A DNA stretch of 64,000 nucleotides from Cycas panzhihuaensis. Lineage: Eukaryota > Cycadophyta. Location of the stretch: contig CM041465.1 in the NCBI GenBank assembly GCA_023213395.1, positions 65,045,741 through 65,109,740 on the forward strand. Reading direction: 5' to 3'. Below, piece by piece: positions 21,535 to 31,353 of this stretch. Numbering within the stretch: position 1 is the first letter of the stretch; every line of letters starts with the position of its first letter. The position numbers and the translations under genes were made by a program. The notes beneath the pieces were generated by a model. It searched no databases. It saw only the letters and a list, made by a program, of their open reading frames with translations, and was not told where the DNA came from.

Positions 21535-23260
21535 CGAAAACATAGGGATGGCTATGCTCAACTTTATCGAGATGATGACCGAGGAGGATTGGGAGATCCT
21601 ATAGAGGTGTGGCCTGCTGAAGGTCACGAGGATGCTTCAGTATATGTTAGACCAGTAGATATTAATAGATATCATGCCACATTGGGACAGGAGGAGGCAT
21701 GTCTTCCACCTACCCTAGGTGGGAGATGTATCAATGATGCCTGGGGATATCAGGCAGATACTTGGAGTACCGGCGACCAGGAGGCCAGTGGCATTAGGAG
21801 CACTACCTAACAATGAGGCAGCACATAGGGAGGCATCTATATTTTTCACAGGTTTGGATAGATGGGAGAGGTGAGGGATTCCTCTCTAGATGATGGTGAT
21901 GTTAGGAGTTCCTCGAGTGAGGAAGTTGATCACACTATGCATTATGTTCCGGATCTCTTAGAAACAGAACTATAGAGACATACCAAGTGGATGGATGGAC
22001 ACAGTACACCAATGTGAGGTAGGAGAGTAGATAGATGGGGCCACTCTGAGAGTGGCAAACCTCATCGCACAACTAGATGCCATCAGGGTAGCGAGTAGGG
22101 GAGGACTCTCATATAGTATACTATTGTAGTATTAGTTCTTCGACCACTTTGGAGTAGTGGTGCCGACACAGGGACCACACCCTATTGCAGAGTGGGCCCT
22201 AATGGTCCATAGACCAGGCTAAGAGGGACCGAGGACCAGGTACATGTCTGTCACTTAGTGGAGGCTACATCACTAGACCTCCTCACCATGATAGATTTCA
22301 TAGCAGATCCGTACAGGGCAGTGAGGTGGGATAGTGATGATGAGGTAGGAGGAGTAGGAGTACCTCCAGGAGACGATGAGGGCAGTGATGGGGCTAGCCC
22401 ATCACGAGCTAAAGGAGAGGCAAGTCCATCCGAGGTTGAAGATGGAGAGGCAGGCCCATCAGGAGCTATAGACAGGGGTAGAGGCCCAGTGACACGAGCA
22501 CAGAGGCTACAGATCATTAAGAGATCCGAAGAGGTGGTAGCAGCACAAGCTGCAGAGAGGAGGGATGCTCCAGGAACTGAGGCCATGGAAGAGGAGGTAC
22601 TGACAGCTGGCGGGTGCCAAAAGGAGAGGCAGTCACCCAATTCAAGGAGCCGATAGCCACACAAGGTGAGACATGATCTTTTCTTGTCATTGTTTGATTG
22701 CCTGATACATACATAGTTCGATTTTGGTTTGATATCGATATATGGACTGATATGTGGTGTGTTGGATTATAGGGATGGTGGATATCTAGAGGCTAGTAGA
22801 GGCGATAGTCTAAGAGGTTTTCCCTTGAGCCTACGCAGAGGGACAACCCCCCATCTAGGTAGGAGATGAGCCTAGATAAGTTGACAGTCACATGGCAGCA
22901 TTTGCCCCATTAATACGGGCAAGAGATATATGGGTAGCAGAGCCCCAAGAGCACGAGGCATGTGTGGGATGATAGCAAGCTGAGATGGGTGCCATCCGAG
23001 CTGAGAGGGACACTCTACAGACATGGGTGTAGGTACTAGAGGCTCAGGGAGGAGCGGGAGGGGATATGGAGAGCCATATTTGGATGGCAGTGATGGAGGA
23101 GAGACTGTGAGGGATGGAGGAGAGGCTCCACCTCGTAGAGATGGAGCGGGATTGTATCCAGGCCTGATACAATCAACCGATCAAGGATATGGCATCGAGG
23201 TCAGTGTGGAGCAAGACATAGACTCATATGATGGTGGTGACCTTGAGGAGACCACGGGAT
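21535..23260 (+). pseudogene. Antisense plant-mobile-domain (PMD)-like gene in F
   Basis: It runs on the + strand, opposite to F's pol. The N-terminal segment MTEEDWEIL (near 21575) is followed by a HWDRRRHVFHLP block near 21682. GDIRQILGVPATRRPVALGALP at about 21742-21807 matches the PMD core (E/D-M-x-x-T-x-x-D-x-x-x-I-L-G-[LV]-P-V-x-G). VASRGGLSYSILL (near 22088) and AEWALMV (near 22190) follow. A Glu/Gly/Ser-rich stretch (22330-22660) ends at an intron-like GT..AG gap (22666-22772). Beyond it come a segment like that of A1's PMD and a Gly/Arg/Glu-rich tail to 23260. Stops and frameshifts interrupt it. PMD proteins occur in plant genes acting on transposon silencing and in transposons; the role in this element is unknown. 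Confidence 0.6.
22666..22772 (+). other. Candidate intron in the F antisense PMD gene
   Basis: The donor is CAAG|GTGAGA and the acceptor is GGATTATAG|GG. The 107-bp interval is markedly T-rich compared with the GC-rich coding sequence on both sides. It sits at the same place relative to conserved blocks as 8343-8442 in A1. Confidence 0.55.
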
Positions 23261-24103
23261 GAGGGGAGTGAGGCAGGGAGCTCACAGAGACTCAGGAGGA
23301 GTCTCAGAGGGATGTGGTCCCCAAGAGAGGGATCACATCAACCAAGAGATGATGCCCTAGGAGTAGGGCAGTAGTAGAGTAGGATATATGTATTTTGCTT
23401 TGACAGGGAAAAGCACGAGCCTCCAGGGGGTCACCATATATATAGCCACATGATTGTACCCCCCTGCAAGGACACCTACTTCCCATAGATGATGTACCAT
23501 ACCATATGTATGATATGACGATTGATTTTGATGTATATATACAGACGAGGTGATTGGTACCCTATTTTGACATATGATGATGTGTATCATAATGTGTGAT
23601 GGATGATATGCATGTTCGTTTACATGTTTGTGTGTGTGTGAGGGTGCACAGATGCACGAGGATATGCGTAGTTGCATTTTAAGCTGATTACTATGTAAGT
23701 TTTATATTATGATATTTGTTTAAGTTGCATATATTTCCTTTCATACAGGGCCAGATACCTAACAGGAGCACACACGATCACAATGAGTAGAGGTGATAGG
23801 CATATGTGGGGTTAGAAAATAGGGCGACATGCATGTCCACATGGGAGCATAGCGGGATATACAAAGGAAAGACCAAGTAAGAGGGGAGTGACAATACTCC
23901 AGAGCATCGTCCTAACTGGGGGATGCCCAAATAGGAGGATAAGGTCCCAAGGAGAATAGGAATGAGGATTCCACTGGAGGAATTAGAAGGAAACGAAAGA
24001 GGCCATCCTAAGTCATCATTCCACATGTGGCTGGGAGGAATGGGAATGAACTTAAAATGGTAGTTTAGGCTCATTTCAGAGCATGAATAAGGTGACAATG
24101 AGG
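23261..24103. other. F spacer between antisense gene and integrase
   Basis: No FTDG- or NNEAEY-like block of the archaeal RNase H is seen here, unlike A1. TG-rich stretches (TGTTTGTGTGTGTGTGA near 23623) occur. Short frames on the minus strand (23304-24107) resemble nothing known to me. Confidence 0.45.
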
Positions 24104-25260
24104 TCACAAGTAGAATTTCTTAAGGAATTTTCTATTAACGGTGTTCTCAAACTCAAGGCCCTCCAAGGTGGCAATCCTATAAGTGCCATTACCAAGGCTC
24201 TCCATAACGACAAAGGGGCCAACCCATTTATGCCTGAATTTGGCTAAGTGGTCATGAAGATACTCTAATTTAAGGACGTGGTCCCCAAGAAACAAAGGAT
24301 GGGAATGAAGATGTTTATCATAGGTCCTTTATGAGTGAGCTTTGGATACGAGGTAAGCCTAGTAGGTGGCTAAATATCTCTCATCCAAAACTTCGAGGTC
24401 TAAGAGGCGAGCCTAATGGATCGACTCCTCATCGATGAGACCCCGAAGAGAAACTCATAACGAGGGAATCTCCACTTCCAATGGGAGTACCTCCTCGGCA
24501 CCATAAACCAGGGACAATAAACTAATTCCCGTGGTAGAACAGACAGAGGTATGGTAAGCCCACAAAGTGGAAGGGAGCTAAAGGTGCTAGTCTCTTTGAG
24601 ACAGAGTGACAGTTTTCTTTAAGATGTTAATGAGAGTCTTGTTGAATGACTCCACTTGACCATTTGCCTAGGGGTAGTAAGGAGAGGAAGTTTTGTGAGA
24701 GATTTTAAATTTCTCACAAAGCTCATCCATATCCTTATTGCAAAAGGGGGTTTCATTATCAGTAATCAAGACATTAGGAATCCCAAAATAGCAAATGATA
24801 TGCTGGTAAATGAAGGTAACTGTCATCTTACCAGGGGTAGTAACTAGAGGGATGGCCTCTGCCCATTTAGTAAAGTATTCCATAGCAGTTAAGATAAACT
24901 TGTGTTGCGACAAGAAAGGTGGGGAGATAGCCCCAATAAGGTCTAGACCCTACTAAGTAAAAGGCCATGGAGATATGATAGGATGAAGGGCCTCGGAAGG
25001 CACATGGGAGATGTTAGCATGTTCCTGACATCACTAACATCTCAGGGCAAAAGTGTGTTCCTGACATCGCTGACATCTCAGGGTAAAAGCATAGGCATCC
25101 TTAAAGAGGGATGGCCAATAATAACCCATGCAGAGGATCCTCTGGGCCATGGATTAGCCCCCAAAGTGGCCCCCATAAATGCCATGATGGCATTCACAGA
25201 GTATTTAGTCTACTTTGTCAGTGATGACACTACGGAGGAGGATCCCATCGAAAGACCTCT
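24104..25260 (-). pseudogene. F integrase, with duplicated zinc-finger half
   Basis: On the minus strand the HHCC domain is readable at 25100-25190 (HHGIYGGHFGG, then GYYWPSLFKDAY). The Cys pair block FTLRCQRCQEH follows and is repeated (FALRC..CQEH) by a 36-bp tandem duplication. The core includes FTKWAEAIP (first catalytic Asp region lost nearby), LITDNETPF at 24755-24785 and, after a stop, ANGQVESFNKTL (catalytic Glu) near 24635. The C-terminal domain occupies 24104-24295 (LGDHVLKLEYL, WVGPFVVMESL, LKKFYL). It parallels A1's integrase end. Six or more stops are present. Confidence 0.85.
25019..25090 (-). repeat. 36-bp tandem duplication in F integrase zinc finger
   Basis: Two adjacent 36-base units (GTTCCTGACATC and onward) differ at about five positions. 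The unit length is a multiple of three, so the reading frame is kept and the C-x2-C motif is doubled. Confidence 0.9.
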
Positions 25261-25351
25261 TATACAATACCTCGTCCATGAGGAAGTATTGTCTAGCAGA
25301 AGTCTAGATATAAGATCTAACCTTATTACTGGCTTCAAGGTGGTATCGCTG

Positions 25352-25990
25352 CTATGTGAGATACCACACAATGTCACTATACCACTCGTTGTCAATGAGT
25401 GGATGGGGAGAAACATCCTGAATAGTCAAGATAGACTCATTAGGAAGGGAATCGTCAGCAGGGGTATCGAGCGAGTTGGGGATAGGGGCATCTGTGAGCT
25501 GGTTAGCCACTACCATCACCTTCTCTAATTTCCTGTTAATAATATGAAGATTGAACTCCTCAAGTAGGATGGCCCAATGGCCAGCCCTACCTGTCAGGTT
25601 TGAACTAGTAATTGAATATCGCAAGGGATCAGACTGGATGATCACCTTGGTGGTGTTACCAAGCAAGTAATGTCTAAACTTCTTAGTTGCATAGACCAAG
25701 GAGAGACACTCCTTCTCAGTTGGAGAGTAGTTAAGTTTGGTAGCCAAGAGGGTGTGGTTGATTAAGTAAATAGCTCTCTCGACTCTCGAGTCATCCTCCT
25801 AAGCCAACATAGCACCCAGGGACTCGTTAGTCACTGAGGTATAAAGAATGAAGGGCCTATTGAAACAAGGGGGCGCCAATGAAGGAGTGGAAGCAAGGGC
25901 TTCCTTAAGTCCTTTGAAGGCTTGTTGGGCCTTACTAGGCCAAACAAATGGAGCTCCCTTCTTCAATAGGTTTATCAGGGGTTTGGCACT
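25352..25990 (-). pseudogene. F RNase H domain (gypsy type)
   Basis: The open piece 25352-25747 reads LNYSPTEKECLSLVYATKKFRHYLLG and a VIIQSDPLRY block, the RNase H C-terminal half. Upstream FILYTSVTNESLGAMLA (near 25810) has YTSV where the first catalytic Asp (TDAS) is expected. The same change is seen in A1. The tail (DAPIPNSLDTPADDSLP) is also shared with A1, which supports a common family. Confidence 0.85.
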
Positions 25991-26860
25991 TACAGCGAAG
26001 TCTGCGAGGAAGCGCCTAAGGAAACTGAGCCTACCTAGAAATGACTTGATCTGTCATTGGGTTCTAGGAGGCGGCATATCAAGGATTACCTTGACCTTGT
26101 TAGGGTCAATCTAAATTCCTTATTTTGACACAAGAAATCCAAGGAGTTTGCCAGAAGTAATGGCAAATAAGCACTTGAGCAGGTTTAGGCTTACGTGGTA
26201 CTTACAGCATCGCATGAAGATAGCCCACAATTTGGAGGGATGATGGGCCCTGACATGTGAGAGACCCATCATGTCATCCATAAAGACCTCTAATGTGTTG
26301 TCGATGAGGTCATGGAAGATAAAGTGCATCGCTCTTTAGTAAGTAGCACCTGCATTTTTAAGGCTGAAGGGCATTGCCTTATAGGCAAAGGTACCCCACG
26401 AGGTGGTGAAGGTCATCTTGTGGCGATCTTCAGGAGATATCTGAATTTGATTGTAGCCATAAAAGCTATCCATCAAGGACATTACTTTGAATCTGGCAGT
26501 TTAATTAATGATTTGATTGATGAAAGGGAGTGAAAAGTTATCCTTAGGACATGCATTGTTAATATCACAAAAATCAACGCATATCCAGATAGACCCATTC
26601 TTTTTAGCAATGGGAACAATGTTGGATACCCATTTAGGGTAATCGATAGAAGTAATAAGTCCAACATCCAAAAGCTTCTCGACCTCCATCTTGATGGTGG
26701 CGGAGAGCCTAGGGTGAAGGGGACGCTGCTTCTGGCACACGGAACGAGCACTAGGAATGGTAGTGAGATTATGGGTGACAATGGAGGGGTCAATTCCCTT
26801 CATGTTAGAATAATCCCATGCAAAGACATCCTGGAATTCCTGGAATAAAAGGGAATATTT
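25991..26860 (-). pseudogene. F reverse transcriptase
   Basis: Minus-strand pieces 26501-27292 and 26120-26329 give the RT. WVSNIVPIAKKNGSIWICVD and NNACPKDNFSLPFINQII make up the first blocks. MDSFYGYNQIQI and KAMPFSLKNAGATY follow, and the catalytic motif is FMDD at 26273-26284 (Tyr replaced by Phe, both Asp intact). VHVSL-type and KCLFAITSGKLLGF thumb blocks follow. Only a few stops separate the blocks, so F is better preserved than A1. Confidence 0.9.
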
Positions 26861-27640
26861 CCTTACTTCATTAGGAGAGCATTCTGCCTCCACCTTAATG
26901 ACCTTATCAGGAGCTAATCCTATGTCTTTAGTTGCCCTCATGCACATGACATTCCCCTCATCGAAATAAAGAGGGGTAAGGTCAACAGGAAGAGATGAAA
27001 TAGGGGATGGGATTAGGTCAGTGAGAGTGGACCCAATCGCTAAGATCTTCTGATGGCCAAGCCTATGGTGACCAGAAGGAAAGTTAGGCGCAGAGCCCGC
27101 TAAGCGCTCAAGTAAGGCTTCATCATCTTCGAAGTAATCCATCCCATGGATGATCTTACTTTGAATAGATGAGGCACTGGAGGAAGTGGGAACAATAGGA
27201 CCATGGTGGTTATTAGGTTGTCTAATCTCCTCAGAAGACTCTAAGAGAGAGTCAGGAAGGGGCTCCTCAGAAGGAGCAAAAGGAAGTTCCACGAAACCAT
27301 CACCTGCGGGGGGTGACAGAGAGGAAGCACCAATGAGTTATGGATCAATGCTTGCAATGACATGAGACAAAAAGGGGTGACTAATCTCACCAATAAGAGG
27401 GGTTCTAGGTTGGGACCTATAACAAGAAGGGTGCATCCTACTAGCATGGAGGAAAGAAATAGGGTAAGGAAAGTCCTCATCCTCATCATGGGATTCATCG
27501 TCACTGAACATGGAAAGGTACCCATAGTTCCCAATGCTGATAGGAGCAAAGCGAGTAAGACTAGAAGATGCAAGATCTTCTTCAAGATGAGATGAATCAG
27601 GTATGCCAATGGAGTAAGCTGAGACGTGAGTAGAAGGGCC
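26861..27640 (-). pseudogene. F protease-RT linker
   Basis: The open frame to 27292 encodes an acidic, Ser/Pro-rich linker (EEPLPDSLLESSEEIRQP) followed by FQEFQDVFAWDYSNMKGIDP just before the RT. That is the usual start of the RT polyprotein module in Tat elements. No enzyme motif lies in the linker. Confidence 0.7.
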
Positions 27641-28060
27641 TTAGCTCACTTGGTTGATAGGACAGGTTTGTTTAATAGGTGGTCATTCGCGAGAAACAAC
27701 CCTCATCCTTCTATCATGGATAAACTTAAGTTGCCCCCAGCAGGTCAAGTACACGGCTCCTATCTAATCGAGCCATGGTCAAACCAAGAGAAGATTGTAG
27801 TCAGCATCAACATCTAGGACTATAATGTCAGTGAGGACAGTCTTGCCCTCAAGAGTGAGCGGGATCGAAACAGATCCCAATGGAGTCTTTTTACTACCGT
27901 CATAGCCTTGGCACTGCCATGGAATAGGTTCCAAGGTAGAAATGCCATGCTCTTACATAATGCATAAGGGCATGGCATTAATGGAAGAACCATTGCTGAC
28001 AATAGTCCTTCACAGGGTGCAGTCAAGTGTGCCAATGGTGATAGTGAATGGGAAGTTCCA
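27641..28060 (-). pseudogene. F aspartic protease remnant
   Basis: On the minus strand TIGTLDCTL near 28035 leads to IVSNGSSINAMPLCIM (about 27962-28000), where plant gypsy proteases have a VDxGSSxN active site. The catalytic Asp is Ser here, so this copy could not cleave Gag-Pol. A block like LNVDADYNLLLVxPWL (near 27760-27810) matches the flap and second-strand region (YNxIxGRPWL). Confidence 0.7.
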
Positions 28061-30565
28061 TTGGCATTCCCTTTCATATGTAGGGGGAAGGTCTTTAGGG
28101 TCAAAGGAAATGGCAGGCTCATGACTTTAGGTAACACCCAAAGCGTGAATGGGTGCGTCATTCGATCCTAAAGCTTCTAAAATAAGAGTCCATTGTTCGA
28201 GACAACTCCTCAAAAGATCCATCAAGGACATTATCGCAGTGATAGTATAGAGTTCGTCAACAATAGAGAAGGGCTTACACTTCGTAGTCGGTTGGGTAAG
28301 CGCCCTTCGAAAATCGTAATGACCAGGACATATGGGAATGGCGTTGGGAAGTAACGGCACTTTCGAAAAAGAAGTTTCTATAAGAGGATTAGAGTATGGA
28401 GCAGAAGAAGAGGCACCAGTTACCTCTTTAGCATCTTGAGATCGAGTAAGGGCATACAAGGGAGTAGACTCAACCATTTGGATCACCTTCTTTCCCCTAT
28501 TCTAGGACTTCAAAGGTGAAGGAGTACGTCAGTGAGGGGAATGCAAAGAAGAAGACAAATCCTGAGCGCCCTTTCCTTTATCACGGGAAAGATGGGAGTT
28601 TGGGGATCTTCCCCATTTCTGGTTGTTCTTGGGCTGAGTATTATGATCATGTTCCCCATGCTTGGGGAATGGATCCTTGTGGACTGGTTGGCCTAAGTTG
28701 GGCCTTAAGGCCCATTTAGAGGATAAGTCATGTCGAGGGGCATCCCTAAGATGATGAGCCCTATAACATGAGTCATCATGGAAACACTCCCTGTGAATGG
28801 AACACCACTTCTTCTCAAGTGAGGAATCAGGTTTCCTCGCTTAAGAGGACTAGGCGTTACCATTCCTAGGGAGGGAAGCTTGAGTAGCTTATTGTATTTG
28901 TTTGTTAGAAGTAGGTGATGAAGGAGCTTGCAATTTAAGTTCCTTCATCATATATTCAAATGAACGTATAGTAGAGGTGAGCGGATCTAGGGTCTTTTTA
29001 GTCAGATGAGAAGAGGACCTGGTGGATTATTGTGGTTTGATCTCTTTAGTTGGAGGTGGTGCCTTATGCTGCTATGAGGGCTTGAGAGGCTTCTTGAGTC
29101 CAGCCTAGATCTCAATAGCCTAACGTGATAAACACTTTGTAATGGCGGAGTCGCATGTAGTCGCCCCCATCTTAAGGACTTCTACATGGATTTCAGGGTG
29201 AAGTGCATTAATGAAGAGATCCCGCTTCAATTCCTAGAGTAAAGTAGCCTTAGTGGAATGAAGAAGGTCATGAAATCACTGCACAGAGTTACGATTCATC
29301 TCATCTTGACCTTGTTTGAGTGAAAGAAGAGATTTCATTCCACTTTTGAATGGGCGAGCAACATCAAAATAATTGATGAACTCATCCACAAGTTACTGGA
29401 ACGAGAAAATGGAATGAGTTGGCAAGTGATAAAACCATTTAAGGGAATTGCCTTGTAAAGATCATAGAAATAACTTCATTAGGATGTGGTCATAGGCCCA
29501 GTAATCAATACACGCCATAGAGAAACTATGGACGTGTTTTGCTAGGTCTTATGATGAAGTTCCATCGAATTTAGGAACTTTGGGAGGATGAGGCAGTAAG
29601 TTGGTTCTTAATGCCTCAACAGATAATGGTGTTAATCTATAATCCATGAAGGGACATGCCCTTGCATAGACCATAGGATCGACAAATAATATAGGAGGTA
29701 ATGAACAAGGAATGGATGGGGGTGGTAAACCCATACCTCCTTGAGGAAGTGCCCTTTCCTGGAAAGGGACTTGAGGATAAGTGCCTTGAAAGGAAATTGG
29801 GTTCCTTTACAAAGGCATAGCATAAGAGGCCATGCTGGATGGTGGAAAAGAAGGGTGTGGAACTGGGTTTTATCCATATGGGCCACCCATGGGTGGTGCA
29901 ACCCCATATGGATGTAGCGGGTCCACCCCATAAGTTAGAATATGATTCCCTTTACCCTACCCCCAAGGTTGAGAAGTATAACCTGGGGGTATGTAAAGAG
30001 AAGAACCGTTAGGTTGGTTTTGAGGATACGTGGGAGCGGATCCCACATGACTAGTGGTGGTAGCATTAGTAGGACCTCTAGGCCTACTAGGAAATGCATG
30101 TGCCACGTTGAGAGGTGGCACATTAGTTTGACTCGTAAAAGGTATGCTAACCCCAAGCTAGGAGAAAGACATACCACGAGAGGGTCCCAAAGAGCTAAGA
30201 CCATGATGAGGAATGGAAGGTGCAACATACATCCCTAAAGTAGGTGTAGAGATGGAGCAGGATGAATGTGTAGGCACAAAAGGGTTACTTGTTGTGGTAG
30301 GTGTAGATGAGGATGAAGAAGGTGGGAGAGGAGCAGACGAGGAAGACGCTCCACCACGTAAGATATCTTCAAACCATCTAGGATGTGATTGAAGATGAGC
30401 AGCTTGAAAGCACTCACTAAGAGCTTCAACCATGTCAGCGGGAGGGGTATCCACATGATCATAAGAGGTAGATGGGACCTCAAATGAAGTAGACCCCCCA
30501 GGACACTCCTCATAAGAATCACCAACTAGATGATGAATCTCAAGAAGAGATGGGTCTTCTACCAT
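28061..30565 (-). pseudogene. F gag polyprotein remnant
   Basis: On the minus strand an N-terminal acidic, Ser/Pro-rich domain opens at 30565 (MVEDPSLLEIHHLVGD). The retrotransposon Gag core at 29095-29570 reads PPKVPKFDGTSS, WAYDHILMKLFL, LKWFYHLP, MKSLLSLKQGQDE and LFINALHPEIHVE, with seven or so stops. A zinc-knuckle-like block (KWCSIHRECFHDDSCY) sits near 28790-28840. An open piece at 28127-28486 reaches the protease. The Gag core is complete in length, which helps place F in the Tat group. Confidence 0.8.
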
Positions 30566-30590
30566 ATGGGTAGAAGGATGGGTGTCAAAT

Positions 30591-30676
30591 GGGTGATGTT
30601 GATCACCTGGTAGTAAATAGGATCATCACCCTATGGGTGATGTTGATCACCTAGTAGTAAATGGGTGATGTTGATC
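30591..30676. repeat. F leader repeats
   Basis: Three copies (the last partial) of a 28-bp unit starting GGGTGATGTTGATCACC are at 30591, 30635 and 30663. Each can fold on GTGAT-GTTG-ATCAC. They lie between the LTR and gag, where the primer site would be; no clear tRNA match is visible. Confidence 0.8.
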
Positions 30677-31266
30677 AAGTATATATGTGATATTTATGTT
30701 AAAGTATTAGCAAAAATAGTTGTTGCAACAAACTCTAAAAAACCCCCTCTCAAGCAAGGATAAACATTAAGCAAAATGGGGCAAGGGAAGCCTCAGGATG
30801 GCCAACCCTCCACTAGGTTCTCCACATAACTCTCAAGCACAGCAAGGTGATGATAAAGGCAATTAAGGATAGCCAAGGAGTGCCAAGAAAAGGGTAACAA
30901 AGCATTGGGAAATATGCAAGACACGGAGTTGCTATGAGTAGCAATCTAGTGTACAAACCCTTACCAATGATATCAATGGATACCCAACAACCCAAGGGAT
31001 AATACAGGGGTCCAAACAAGAGGCGAGCAGGCCTAGAACTAGCACAGTAAGAGGCTATGTACGTTGATAATCCAACGCTGGCTTAGGGCTTAATCACTCC
31101 TAATAATCCCAAGAAGAGCATGGAGCAAAACAGGAGAAGGTGGGAAGGGATTACCCTTAGAGAGAAGGACTGAAAAGGGGGCTTCCCTACCCTGCTCTCT
31201 TCACCCAACCTTGTGACTCTTCTCTGGCTACTCCCTTGAAGAAAACTGACAGAGAGAAAGGTGGAG
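30676..31266 (-). repeat. F 5' LTR segment, truncated (repeat R, right copy)
   Basis: It matches 19015-19590 in X. It stops inside the LTR at AAAGGTGGAG, where the shared GGAG also begins the LINE repeat S', so the joint has a 4-bp microhomology. Confidence 0.85.
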
Positions 31267-31353
31267 GATTGGCCATTCTATAGAATTCTATAGTATGGGA
31301 GGGAGAAGTTTGTCTAATTAAGTAACATTTAATTTCCAATTAGCTAACCTATA
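31263..31353 (+). repeat. 91-bp direct repeat flanking F, right copy (S')
   Basis: It differs from 21278-21368 by three substitutions only. LINE endonuclease coding continues directly from it. Confidence 0.95.

Larger units (their letters stand above)
21369..31262 (-). mobile_element. F: 9.9-kb fragment of a Tat-like gypsy element with antisense PMD gene
   Basis: On the minus strand the order is truncated LTR (31262-30676), leader repeats, gag, protease, RT, RNase H and integrase (to 24104). After a spacer an opposite-strand PMD gene (21535-23260) follows. No 3' LTR is present on the left side. The fragment is bounded by 91-bp direct repeats of LINE sequence instead of a 5-bp duplication, so it did not arrive by integrase-mediated insertion at these ends. 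Its base composition is more GC-rich than neighbouring elements. Confidence 0.8.

Noticed and set aside
22251-22664. 137-residue minus-strand frame (Ser/Pro-rich)
   Set aside because: It is a mirror of the Gly/Glu/Ser-rich PMD coding strand, with low complexity and no motif.
25210-25528. Plus-strand frame 24983-25528 (181 residues)
   Set aside because: It is antisense to F's integrase and RNase H linker, whose minus-strand reading matches known domains.
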